Part shown: positions 39,089-47,390 of the stretch, piece after piece
How positions within the stretch are numbered: the first letter of the stretch is position 1
Layout: each line of letters opens with the position of its first letter
Assembly (NCBI RefSeq): GCF_028657195.3
Contig: NZ_JANCPR020000014.1
Coordinates: 62,001 to 126,000 of the forward strand
Direction: 5' to 3'
Length of the DNA: 64,000 nt
Origin: Streptomyces iconiensis
Lineage (GTDB): Bacteria; Actinomycetota; Actinomycetes; Streptomycetales; Streptomycetaceae
Notes under the pieces: generated by a model
What the model was told of the DNA's origin: nothing
Seen by the model: only the letters and a program-made list of their open reading frames with translations
Databases searched by the model: none
Translations under genes and position numbers: made by a program

Positions 39089-41178
39089 GGCTTCCTGAAG
39101 GTCAGCGTGAGCTTGGGGCCCGTGCCCCCGGTCTCCCGCGCCCACAGCCACAGGCTGTCCGTGCCCGCACTCGTCAGCGCCACATCGAAGGTGCCGCCGA
39201 GCGAGCCGTTCACACCGCTGGTGCTGAGCGGGATCGCGTAGTCCGTCTGGGCCTCCGGTGCCCCGGCAAGGGTGCCGAGCGGTGTGGAGCCGAGCGACGG
39301 GCGGTCGGCGAACGTCACCGCCGACTCCGACCAGTCGCCCGTCACGGGAACGGCGCTGATGGTGTCGGCCGTGTTCGCGTTGGGGTCGCTGCTCGTACGG
39401 ACGGTCAGCCGCGCGTTCTTCAGCACCATCCCGCTGGGTGCGGGGGGCAGGCTGAAGCGCAGGTAGCTCTCGTAGGCGGCCGAGCCGCGCACCGCGAGCT
39501 GCTGATGCGTTCCGTAGGTGGAGCCTGTCGAGGCCCCGTTGACGTACGCGTCAGCCGTGGCCTCACGTTCCACGGTGGTCTCCGTAGGCGTTCCGGGTGT
39601 GGTGACCGCCGCCGCTTCCGAACGGGAGCTGGTGTTCGCGCCGCCCGCGTCACTGGCCGTGATGCGGTACGAGTACACCGTCCCCGGGCGCGTGTCCGTG
39701 TCGGTGAACGTGATCGTCGGCCTGCGCCAGAAGACCGAGTCGACCGTGGTGGTGTGCACCGGGTGCGTCTCGCCGTTGCGGTACACGCGGTAGGTCAGCT
39801 CGCTGTCGTCCAGGTCGGTGCTCGCGGGCCAGCTCACCTGCACACCGTTCGTCACGTTCGCCGCTGTCACCTGGTCGGGGACGGTCGGCGCGCGTGTGTC
39901 GGGCCCGTTGGCGAACCGCACCAGGCCCTGCTGCGGCTTGTTCCCGCTGCTCTGGATGCGGGAGAACGAGCCGCCCACCCACATGTAGTCGGTGCCGTCA
40001 CGCGGTGCGACGACCATCGCGCGCGGCCCCACCTGCTCGACGCCCGCAGGCCCGTCGTCCGTGTCGGGGAACCAACCGAGCAGCGGCGTGGGCGAGGTGA
40101 CGGACTGTGCCAGCAGGTGCTGGCGCTCGTACAGCTCGCCGAACTGCCCCATGCTGCGGCAGTTGTGCGCGTGCGAGCTGCTGTAGAGCACGTCCTTGTA
40201 CACCGTCACGTCCTGCGTGGCCCCCAGGCAGGTGTCACGCCAGCGCTGCCCGAAGTCCGACAGGTTGAGCGCGAGCCGGCCGTCGAAGACACCGCCGCCC
40301 GTGCCCTCGTGCGCGGTGTAGATCCCCGTACTGTCGACGTGGATGCCGCGGATCACGGAGTTGCGGTGGATGAACCCCGAGGGGTACGCGCGCTTGATCG
40401 CGCCGTCCGACGCGTTGACCACGGCCAGCGCGTGCGAATTGCTGCCCCGTACGTAGTCGAAGTCCCCGCCGAGTACCACGCTCTGCCCGTCGGGGGTGAC
40501 CTCGACGGCGCGGCCGACGTCGTCGGCGTCCGCCTGCCAGGGCTTGAGCGCGCCGCCCGTGGTGACCGCGGCGAACTTGCCCCGGCTCTCGCCCTCCACG
40601 CTGGTGAAGTCACCGCCCATGTAGACGGTGTCGCCGGTCACGGCGAGCGCGTGCACCGGGGCGGAGACGGACAGGCTGAACCCCGTCTTCACCGTGCACG
40701 AGGCGATGTCGATCGCGGCGACCCTGCTGACCGGGGTGCCGTTGACGGCGGCGAAGTTGCCGCCCGCGTAGAGGGTGTCCCCGTCGGGGGAGACCGCCAG
40801 CGCGCGGACCGTCGCCGTACCGCTGCCGACCGTGAAGTCCAGGCCGCAGTCGGTGGGTTCACCGGTCGCCGCGTTGAAGGCGGCGAAGTTCACCGCCCGC
40901 TGTTCACCGGTGCCCGGCGAGGCGCCCGGCGGCCGGATCGAGGACCAGGTGCCGCCCGCGAAGACGACACCCTTGGACTGGGCCACCGCCCATACGACCC
41001 CGTTGGTCTGCCACGTCGGCAGGTCGTCCGCCGTGATTCCGACGGGCGCCGTCAGCGCGTGCGCCTGCGGGGCGCTCTGCGTCAGCGCTGCCCCGCCCCA
41101 TGCCACGACGCCCAAGGCGAGCGCCGTCACCACCACACCCACCCGGCGCACTCCGCGCCGGGACCTGCTTCTTTCCAT
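39085..41178 (-). CDS. Secreted beta-propeller/FN3/DNRLRE protein
   Basis: A 697-residue exported protein. A long signal sequence (residues 1-42, basic MERSRSRRGVRR then hydrophobic) ends near AQAHALTAP. Residues 60-430 are a delta-60-type beta-propeller with repeated GG-F-aromatic units: AGGTWSSI, AGGNFAAVNG, MGGDFTSVEG, LGGDFDYVRG, VGGSFSRIQ. A fibronectin III domain (about 445-545, TVPDQVTAANVTNGVQVSWP) and a C-terminal DNRLRE/CBM96-type domain (DAYVNGASTGSTYGTHQQLAV, split at GSTYG) follow. Such modules bind surface glycans. Coupled to the lipoprotein and GT2 genes, it is probably the polysaccharide's surface partner (inference). ATG 41178 has GGGGGAAG upstream. Confidence 0.82.
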   Translation of the reverse strand: MERSRSRRGVRRVGVVVTALALGVVAWGGAALTQSAPQAHALTAPVGITADDLPTWQTNGVVWAVAQSKGVVFAGGTWSSIRPPGASPGTGEQRAVNFAAFNAATGEPTDCGLDFTVGSGTATVRALAVSPDGDTLYAGGNFAAVNGTPVSRVAAIDIASCTVKTGFSLSVSAPVHALAVTGDTVYMGGDFTSVEGESRGKFAAVTTGGALKPWQADADDVGRAVEVTPDGQSVVLGGDFDYVRGSNSHALAVVNASDGAIKRAYPSGFIHRNSVIRGIHVDSTGIYTAHEGTGGGVFDGRLALNLSDFGQRWRDTCLGATQDVTVYKDVLYSSSHAHNCRSMGQFGELYERQHLLAQSVTSPTPLLGWFPDTDDGPAGVEQVGPRAMVVAPRDGTDYMWVGGSFSRIQSSGNKPQQGLVRFANGPDTRAPTVPDQVTAANVTNGVQVSWPASTDLDDSELTYRVYRNGETHPVHTTTVDSVFWRRPTITFTDTDTRPGTVYSYRITASDAGGANTSSRSEAAAVTTPGTPTETTVEREATADAYVNGASTGSTYGTHQQLAVRGSAAYESYLRFSLPPAPSGMVLKNARLTVRTSSDPNANTADTISAVPVTGDWSESAVTFADRPSLGSTPLGTLAGAPEAQTDYAIPLSTSGVNGSLGGTFDVALTSAGTDSLWLWARETGGTGPKLTLTFRKP

Positions 41179-41298
41179 TGCTTCCCCCACTTCGCTGTTG
41201 TGTGACCCCGCGTTCTCGGCCGCGGCCCGGAGGCGTGCGTCGCGTGGGTGCCCGTGTCCGTGCCGGTGTCCGTGTCCGTGCGTCGCGGGCCGCGGGTG

Positions 41299-41341
41299 CT
41301 TCGTGGCTGGTCGCGCCGTTCCCCGCGCCCCTTCGGGGCGC
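41299..41341. terminator. Dispersed 40-bp element with terminator hairpin after gmd
   Basis: 41299-41338 is a near-copy of the element at 22457-22497 (CTTCGTGGCTGGTCGCGC...). Its end forms GCGCCCC-TTC-GGGGCGC (41325-41341), a perfect 7-bp stem starting 1 nt after the gmd stop codon on the minus strand, so it can terminate the gmd transcript. Confidence 0.75.
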
Positions 41342-42358
41342 CTAGCGGCGGTCGACACGGACGGTGGCGCCCGCCAACTCCGCCTCCAGCGAGGCGACAT
41401 CAGCGCCGACCATGATCCGGGCCAGCTCGGCCCACTGGACGCGCGGCTTCCAGCCCAGTACGGACTCCGCCTTTCCCGCGTCCCCGATGAGCGCGTCCAC
41501 CTCGCTGGGCCGCTCGTACTTGGGGTCGAACCGCACATGCTCGGTCCAGTCGAGATCGGCGGCGGAGAACGCCTCGCCCAGGAAGTCCCGCACGGTGGCG
41601 GCGACCCCGGTGGCGACGACATAGTCGTCAGGGGTGTCGTGCTGGAGCATCCGCCACATGGCCTCGACGTACTCGGGCGCGTAGCCCCAGTCGCGTACGG
41701 CGTCGATGTTGCCGAGGTACAGATGCTCCTGGAGGCCCGCCCTGATCCGGGCGACGGCCCGGGTGATCTTGCGGGTCACGAAGGTCTCGCCGCGGCGGGG
41801 CGACTCATGGTTGAAGAGGACGCCGTTGACCGCGAACAGGCCGTACGCCTCGCGGTAGTTGACCGTGGACCAGTACCCGTACACCTTCGCGCAGCCGTAG
41901 GGGCTGCGCGGATGGAAGCCGGTCGCCTCGTTCTGCGGAGGCGGCGCCGAGCCGAACATCTCCGAGGAGGACGCCTGGTAGATGCGGGTGTCGACACCGC
42001 TGGCCCGTATCGCCTCCAGCAGCCGCATCGTGCCCATGCCGGTGACGTCCCCGGTGTAGAGCGGCGCGTCGAACGACACCCGCACATGCGACTGGGCGCC
42101 CAGGTTGTAGACCTCGTCGGGCCGCAGGTCACGCAGCAGATTGACGAGTGCCACACCGTCGGCGAGGTCCGCGTGGTGGAGGACTAAGGAACGGCCCTCG
42201 TCGTGCGGGTCCTCGTAGAGGTGGTCGATGCGCGCCGTGTTGAAGGACGAGGAGCGGCGCAGCAGGCCGTGCACCGTATAGCCCTTCTCCAGCAGCAGTT
42301 CGGTCAGATACGAGCCGTCCTGGCCGGTGATGCCGGTGATCAGTGCGCTCTTGCCCAT
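41342..42358 (-). CDS. gmd: GDP-mannose 4,6-dehydratase
   Basis: A 338-residue NADP-dependent dehydratase converting GDP-mannose to GDP-4-keto-6-deoxymannose. The cofactor loop is ITGITGQDGSYL at the N-terminus; YNLGAQSHVRVSFD, SSEMFG, and the catalytic SPYGCAKVYGYW (YxxxK) follow, with the tetramer-specific FNHESPRRGETFVTRKI. This set is diagnostic for GMD. ATG 42358 starts the conserved sequence directly. It diverges from the fucose synthase gene over 149 bp, so the two enzymes of GDP-L-fucose synthesis share a promoter region. Confidence 0.96.
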   Translation of the reverse strand: MGKSALITGITGQDGSYLTELLLEKGYTVHGLLRRSSSFNTARIDHLYEDPHDEGRSLVLHHADLADGVALVNLLRDLRPDEVYNLGAQSHVRVSFDAPLYTGDVTGMGTMRLLEAIRASGVDTRIYQASSSEMFGSAPPPQNEATGFHPRSPYGCAKVYGYWSTVNYREAYGLFAVNGVLFNHESPRRGETFVTRKITRAVARIRAGLQEHLYLGNIDAVRDWGYAPEYVEAMWRMLQHDTPDDYVVATGVAATVRDFLGEAFSAADLDWTEHVRFDPKYERPSEVDALIGDAGKAESVLGWKPRVQWAELARIMVGADVASLEAELAGATVRVDRR

Positions 42359-42507
42359 GGGCTGTCCTCGCTCGTGAAAGGGCCGTGCTGCTCGATGAGT
42401 TGGCGCCGTGCTACTCGGTGAGTGAAACATGCGGCCGGTTGGGTTCGTTGTGTTCTTATGTCGGCAATCTGCACATCAGTGCGATCGCGCTGGCAGAATC
42501 CGGAGAC

Positions 42508-43461
42508 ATGACGCCTCCCCCGGACACCTCGCCGCTTCTGCCGCCCCACGCCCGCGTGTTCGTCGCGGGCCACCGCGGCCTCGTCGGCTCCGCCGTCACC
42601 CGCAGGCTGACGGCCGAGGGATACGAGGTGCTGACGCGCGACCGTGCCGCGCTCGACCTGCGGGACGCGGCGGCCACCGAGCACCTGCTGCGCCAGGAGC
42701 GCCCCGACGCGGTCGTGCTCGCCGCTGCCAAGGTGGGCGGGATCATGGCCAACAAGACCTTCCCCGTGCCCTTCCTGGAGGACAACCTCCGCATCCAGCT
42801 CAGCGTCATCGCCGGCGCGCACGCAGCAGGCGTGCCCCGCCTGCTCTTCCTGGGCTCCTCGTGCATCTACCCCAAGCACGCGCCCCAGCCCATCGGCGAG
42901 GACGCGCTGCTGACCGGGCCACTGGAGCCCACGAACGAGCCGTACGCGCTCGCGAAGATCGCCGGAATCGCGCAGGTGCGCGCCTACCGCGAGCAGCACG
43001 GCGCCTCGTACATCTCGGCCATGCCCACGAACCTCTACGGCCCTGGCGACAACTTCGACCTGGAGACCTCGCACGTACTCCCGGCCCTCGTCCGCCGCTT
43101 CCACGAGGCGAAGCGGGACGGCGCCGAACGGGTCGTGCTGTGGGGCTCCGGAACGCCGCGGCGCGAGTTCCTGCACGTCGACGACCTGGCGCGGGCCTGT
43201 CTGCTGCTCCTGCGCGAGTACGACGACGCCTCGCCGGTCAATGTCGGCTGCGGCGAGGACCTGACGATCGCCGCGCTCGCCGAGACGGTACGCGAGGTGG
43301 TCGGCTTCTCCGGCGACATCGTCTGGGACACCTCCCGCCCCGACGGCACGCCCCGCAAGCTCCTCGATGTGAGCCGCCTGACGAAGCTCGGCTTCAGCCC
43401 CGTCATCGGGCTCGCCGAGGGCATCCGCTCCACGTACGAGTGGTGGCTGCGCCGGCAGTAG
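42508..43461 (+). CDS. fcl: GDP-L-fucose synthase (epimerase/reductase)
   Basis: A 317-residue SDR-type enzyme that epimerises and reduces the GMD product to GDP-L-fucose. VAGHRGLVGSAV binds NADPH; LGSSCIYPKHAPQPI and the catalytic NEPYALAKIAGI (YxxxK) are diagnostic, as is MPTNLYGPGDNFDLETSHVLPA (split MPTNLYGPGDNF/DLETSHVLPA). A proline-rich dozen residues precede the core. ATG 42508 has GGAG close upstream. With gmd this shows the polysaccharide, or a dedicated glycoconjugate, contains fucose or a fucose-derived sugar. Confidence 0.95.
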   Translation: MTPPPDTSPLLPPHARVFVAGHRGLVGSAVTRRLTAEGYEVLTRDRAALDLRDAAATEHLLRQERPDAVVLAAAKVGGIMANKTFPVPFLEDNLRIQLSVIAGAHAAGVPRLLFLGSSCIYPKHAPQPIGEDALLTGPLEPTNEPYALAKIAGIAQVRAYREQHGASYISAMPTNLYGPGDNFDLETSHVLPALVRRFHEAKRDGAERVVLWGSGTPRREFLHVDDLARACLLLLREYDDASPVNVGCGEDLTIAALAETVREVVGFSGDIVWDTSRPDGTPRKLLDVSRLTKLGFSPVIGLAEGIRSTYEWWLRRQ

Positions 43462-43532
43462 GGGGCCTTGCCGGCCCGGGCACCTGCGGTTCCCCGACCG
43501 GCCGGCCGGGCCGGCGCACACGGTGCGCGTCA

Positions 43533-45065
43533 TCAGTAGGCCCCGCGCCCGTCCACGACGGCCCGCATCGTACGGGCGAGCAGGTCGAGGTCGCCGGTCA
43601 GCGACCAGTTGTCGGCGTAGCGCAGGTCCAGTGCGAGGGTCTCGTCCCACGACAGGTCCGAACGCCCGCTCACCTGCCAGGGCCCCGTGAGCCCCGGCTT
43701 CACCAGGAGGCGCCGTAACGCGGGCCTCTCGTAGGCCGCGACCTCGGCGGGCAACGGCGGACGCGGCCCCACCAGCGACATCTCGCCGCGCAGTACGTTC
43801 ACGAGCTGCGGCAGCTCGTCCAGCGACGTACGCCGCAGCACCCTGCCGACCCGCGTCACACGCGGATCGGCGCGCATCTTGAACAGCGGCCCGTCCACCT
43901 CGTTCACCGCATCCAGCCCGGCGCGCAGCAGATCGGCCCCTGGCGCCATGGAGCGGAACTTCCACATGGTGAAGGGCACGCCGCGGTGGCCGACGCGGGT
44001 CTGCCGGTAGAGCGCCGGGCCTGCCGAATCCAGCCGCACCACGAGCGCGATCAGGCCCAACAGCGGGGCGAGGGCCACCAGTCCGAGCGCGGCACCCAGC
44101 CGGTCCAGCGCCGACTTGACCACCATCTGCGGCCCGCGCCGCACGGGCGGCTCGACATGCAGCAGGTGCAGCCCGGCGGCCGTCGCAGGCCGCACCCTGC
44201 GCAGCGCCACATCGGCGAGCCCCGAGGCGATGACCAGCGGCAGCCCCGCGTCCTGCACCGCCCACGACAGGGCGCGCAGCCGCTCGCCGCACAGCAGCGA
44301 GCCCGGCACGACGAGCACCGTGCCCGCGCTGTGGCTGCGGGCCGCGGCCAGCACGGCCTGCCCGTCGCCGTCCCCGCCGCTGGGCGCTGCCTCCAGCTGG
44401 CCCGCCTCGGGAACGCCGCTGTGCGAAGGGACCTCGCCGACATGCACGGCACCGATCACGACATACGGATGGTCCGTACGGCTCGCCAACTGCGCGACCA
44501 CCCGGTCGACCGGGCCCGCCTCGCCGACGACCAGTGCCCGGTGCACGGCGTGTGCCTGGCGGCGCTGAGCCACTAGGTGACGGTGAGTCAGGGAGCGGCA
44601 CAGCGCGGTCAGTACGGGCGCCGGGGTCACCGCGAGCAGCGCGACGGCGGGCGGCGAGCTCTCACCCGTCACCACGCGCAGCATGGCGAGCAGTCCGACG
44701 AGGGTCAGCCAGTCGTGCAGGGTCGGGAGCAGCCCCCGGGTCTCACCGAGCCGGCGCAGCCCGTAGCGCTGATGGACGGTGAGCACGCATAACCACGCCA
44801 CGCAGACGGTGAGCGTCGCCAGCGGCGTATGCGGCTGCCGCGCGTCCTGGAACAGGAAGGCCACGGGTACACCGGCACCCAGCATGTCCGTCACCAGCGC
44901 GACGGGGCGATACCACCGTGACTTGTCCGTACGGCTCCGCCGAGGCACCGCGTGCCGCCTCCTGTTTCCCGCCTCCACTTTCCCGGCCGGCGCCGCACAG
45001 ACGCCCCCCACCTCGACTTTTGCGGGTCTACCCCGGTCGGACACGAACACAGAGCCGCGCCGCAT
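43533..45065 (-). CDS. Polyprenyl-phosphate sugar phosphotransferase (initiating GT)
   Basis: A 510-residue membrane enzyme of the WbaP/CpsE family that starts repeat-unit synthesis on undecaprenyl phosphate. Four N-terminal membrane segments, a CoA-binding-like central domain (HRALVVGEAGPVDRVV), a fifth membrane segment (LGAALGLVALAPLLGLIALV) and the C-terminal sugar-transferase domain are seen. In the last, KFRSM, DELPQLVNVLRGEMSLVGPRPP (split at VNVL) and KPGLTGPWQVSGRSDLSWDE carry the catalytic Asp-Glu and substrate-binding residues. ATG 45065 is adopted; a GTG 18 codons upstream is possible. It closes the exopolysaccharide locus. Confidence 0.88.
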   Translation of the reverse strand: MRRGSVFVSDRGRPAKVEVGGVCAAPAGKVEAGNRRRHAVPRRSRTDKSRWYRPVALVTDMLGAGVPVAFLFQDARQPHTPLATLTVCVAWLCVLTVHQRYGLRRLGETRGLLPTLHDWLTLVGLLAMLRVVTGESSPPAVALLAVTPAPVLTALCRSLTHRHLVAQRRQAHAVHRALVVGEAGPVDRVVAQLASRTDHPYVVIGAVHVGEVPSHSGVPEAGQLEAAPSGGDGDGQAVLAAARSHSAGTVLVVPGSLLCGERLRALSWAVQDAGLPLVIASGLADVALRRVRPATAAGLHLLHVEPPVRRGPQMVVKSALDRLGAALGLVALAPLLGLIALVVRLDSAGPALYRQTRVGHRGVPFTMWKFRSMAPGADLLRAGLDAVNEVDGPLFKMRADPRVTRVGRVLRRTSLDELPQLVNVLRGEMSLVGPRPPLPAEVAAYERPALRRLLVKPGLTGPWQVSGRSDLSWDETLALDLRYADNWSLTGDLDLLARTMRAVVDGRGAY

Positions 45066-45466
45066 GAACCCCCCCAGGTACGCGGAATCCCCCCACAGCG
45101 CACCCAAAACCGCCCCCACGGGACTGCGCTGACATTCACCGAACCTTAAGACATGCGGGCCAACATTGTTGTGTTCCGTTCACTTTCCCGGCCGAAGTGC
45201 GGTGAGTGTGGTGAGGGTTGTATCTCAGCGCGCGTATATTGCGGGCGATTCGAAACGGAAGATCGCCCGCCCCTTGCGCGGCGCCTACCCCGTGTTCAGG
45301 CCGCGGAGCTGCATCTTCAGTGTTGATTCCGGATCAGAAATGGTCGCTCTCCTGGGCGCGACTGTGTGAACCCGGACTCTCTTCAAGATCCTTGAACCCG
45401 CAGGGGGTTGGCCGGAAAGCGGCGAACACGAAGGCCGTATCGAGCTGCGGGTTTCCGGGACACCGC
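45066..45466. other. Intergenic region upstream of the initiating transferase
   Basis: No gene seen in 400 bp. It is poorer in GC than its surroundings (AACATTGTTGTG, GTATATTGCG), as expected for promoters of the transferase. A 9-bp hairpin, GCGGGCGAT (45241-45249) with its complement at 45262-45270 around a 12-nt loop, probably terminates the TetR transcript that enters from the right. Confidence 0.65.
45241..45270 (-). terminator. Hairpin downstream of the TetR gene
   Basis: A perfect 9-bp stem GCGGGCGAT/ATCGCCCGC with a 12-nt loop lies about 200 bp after the TetR stop and before the initiating-transferase promoter region. No T-run follows, as is usual in streptomycetes. Confidence 0.5.
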
Positions 45467-46135
45467 CTATCGGACGGTGGCGATTCCGGCGAGGATGAGG
45501 TCGATTCCGGCGAGGAATTGTTCGCGGTCGTCGTGCTCGCGCAGCTGCGTCGTCATCCGGCGCAGGAACGGGTACTCCTCCGGGTCGAGTCGCGCCCACC
45601 GCGCCGCTGCCGTCGCGAGGAAGGCGGACCGATCGGTCTCCTGGGCCTGGCGGGCGTTCGCGGCGTTCTGTCCTGCCACGCCGAGTACGTAGTTCGTGAG
45701 CGCGGTCGCGGAGTCGAACTGTGCCTGTTCGGGGACGCCGAGCGCCTGGAGCCGGCCGCCGATGCTCTCGAAGAACTGCAGCATCGCGGACTGCGACGGG
45801 TCACGCGTGAGCTGGGTGCCCACCCAGGGGTGTGCGTCGATCGCGTCGAACACACCGAGTGCGACGGCCCGGATCGCCTCCCGCGGCTCCGTATCCCCGA
45901 CCACCTCGGTCATGACGCGCGCCATCACGTCGTCGGTGGCCGCGGTGAGCAGCTCGTTCTTGTTGGCGACGTGCCAGTAGATCGCTCCGGCCCCGGTGGC
46001 CAGGCGTGTGGTGAGCGCGCGGAACGTCAGCGCGCTCTCGCCCTCGGTGTCGAGGATCCCGATCGCCGCCTCGACGATGCGCTCCTTCGAGAGCGCGTCC
46101 GTACGCCGCTCGGCCCGCTGCCTCTTGGTCCCCAT
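45467..46135 (-). CDS. TetR-family regulator
   Basis: A 222-residue repressor with the HTH at about residues 17-62 (LSKERIVEAAIGILDTEG, then TFRALTTRLATGAGAIYWHV) and a TetR_C_1-like ligand domain (HPWVGTQLTRDPSQSAML). This subgroup (tetracycline-type TetR_C) often controls efflux. ATG 46135 is adopted, but an in-frame GTG at 46141 lies 6 nt after a -10-like TATGTC (46148-46153), suggesting a leaderless start there. The palindrome at 46156-46168 is the likely operator. No obvious target gene is adjacent. Confidence 0.85.
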   Translation of the reverse strand: MGTKRQRAERRTDALSKERIVEAAIGILDTEGESALTFRALTTRLATGAGAIYWHVANKNELLTAATDDVMARVMTEVVGDTEPREAIRAVALGVFDAIDAHPWVGTQLTRDPSQSAMLQFFESIGGRLQALGVPEQAQFDSATALTNYVLGVAGQNAANARQAQETDRSAFLATAAARWARLDPEEYPFLRRMTTQLREHDDREQFLAGIDLILAGIATVR

Positions 46136-46155
46136 GCGCACCATCCTGACATAGC

Positions 46156-46168
46156 GGAACCACGTTCC
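46156..46168. promoter_or_regulatory. Operator-like palindrome upstream of TetR gene
   Basis: GGAAC-CAC-GTTCC is a perfect dyad just upstream of the -10-like TATGTC of the TetR gene, well placed for autoregulation. Confidence 0.5.
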
Positions 46169-46210
46169 AAGAAGCGTCGGAGAGGGCGCAGGGGCGAGAG
46201 GGCGAAGGAC

Positions 46211-46316
46211 CGGCGAGGGACGAAGGGTCCGCGAGGGACGAAGGGCCCGCGAGGGCGAAGGCGCGGCGAGAGCGAAGGCGCGGCGAGAGCCAGGGGCCGC
46301 CGAGGGGGGAAGGGCC
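46211..46316. repeat. Degenerate 16-19 bp tandem repeats
   Basis: About six units on the pattern CGCGAGGGACGAAGGGC fill the gap between the TetR promoter and the 3' end of hmuV. The first two are nearly identical and the rest decay towards CGGCGAGAGCGAAGGCG. Confidence 0.75.
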
Positions 46317-46355
46317 AAGGACAGGGGGCGAACCGGAAGGCGGGGGGCGGCCGGG

Positions 46356-47246
46356 TCAGCCTTGGGGCGGGCGTACCGGGAGGACGAGGTGGGCGCCTGT
46401 GGCGGGGTGGGCGAGTACCTCCACCGGGTGGTGGTAGACGCGGGTGAGGGTCTCGGGGGTGAGGACCTCGGAGGGCGGGCCGTACGAGGTGAGGCGACCG
46501 GTGTCCAGGAGCGCGATCCGGTGGGCGTAGGCGGCGGCGAGGCCCAGGTCGTGCAGGACGATCGCCACGGCATCGCCCGCTGCGGCCCGTTCCCGGCACA
46601 GGCGCAGGACGAGTTCCTGGTGGCGCAGATCGAGCGCGGCCGTGGGCTCGTCGAGAAGCAGTACGGGCGCGCGTTGGGCCAGTACACGCGCCAGCGCGAC
46701 CCGGGCGCGTTCGCCGCCGGAGAGCGCGGAGAAGCGGCGGGCGGCGAAGCCGGCGACCTCGGTGGCGGCCATCGCCTCGGCGACGGCGTCCTCGTCGTCC
46801 TCCTCACGCGGGGTGCGGGCCCAGGGCGCACGGCCCATCCGTACGACCTCCTCCACGGTGAACGGGAAGGCCAGCCCGGCGGCCTGCGGCAGGACGGCGC
46901 GGCGTGCGGCGAGTTCGCGCGGGCTCCAGTCGGTCGCGGGGCGCCCAGCGAGGTGGACGGCGCCGGAGGTCAGCGGTGTGTCGGCGGCCAGCGCGCCGAG
47001 GAGGGTGGATTTGCCGGCGCCGTTGGGCCCGACGAGCGCGAGGACTTCACCGGGCAGGAGGGCCAGGTCGACGCCGTCGAGCACCGTACGCGCCCCGAGC
47101 CGCACACTCGCCCCGCGCGCCTCGGCGGCCGGCGTACCCGCGGGCAACGGGTGCGCGGGCGGGTCGTCGCGCCGCCCACCCAGAAGCGGCCCGCGCAGCA
47201 AGGGCCGCAGAAGGGGCCCGCGCAGACGGGGGAGAAGCCGTGACAT
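46356..47246 (-). CDS. hmuV: Haem ABC importer ATPase
   Basis: A 296-residue HmuV-type nucleotide-binding protein: Walker A GPNGAGKSTLLGAL, Q-loop VLPQAAG, the family-typical TVEEVVRMGRAPWAR, signature LSGGERARVALARVLAQ, Walker B VLLLDEPTAALDLRHQE and IVLHDLGLAAAYAHR. It has an N-terminal 45-residue extension with Arg/Leu/Pro repeats not needed for the fold, so an internal start is possible. It follows the permease gene by 144 bp in the same direction and should energise haem uptake through HmuTU. Confidence 0.88.
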   Translation of the reverse strand: MSRLLPRLRGPLLRPLLRGPLLGGRRDDPPAHPLPAGTPAAEARGASVRLGARTVLDGVDLALLPGEVLALVGPNGAGKSTLLGALAADTPLTSGAVHLAGRPATDWSPRELAARRAVLPQAAGLAFPFTVEEVVRMGRAPWARTPREEDDEDAVAEAMAATEVAGFAARRFSALSGGERARVALARVLAQRAPVLLLDEPTAALDLRHQELVLRLCRERAAAGDAVAIVLHDLGLAAAYAHRIALLDTGRLTSYGPPSEVLTPETLTRVYHHPVEVLAHPATGAHLVLPVRPPQG

Positions 47247-47390
47247 GAGAGGGGGGATGTCCCTTCCGTTGAGTGCGTCGGGTGAGGTCGTCGGGTGAGG
47301 GAGGGTGCCGCGGTCGCGGACGGGTGCCGCGTTACGGCGGGGTGCCGCGAGTGAGGACAGGGTGCGCCGCGATCCGGCCGAGGAGAGGTC

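Noticed and set aside
42340..44601. 753-codon minus-strand frame through fcl
   Set aside because: Overlaps fcl antisense and the initiating transferase in another frame; no domain.
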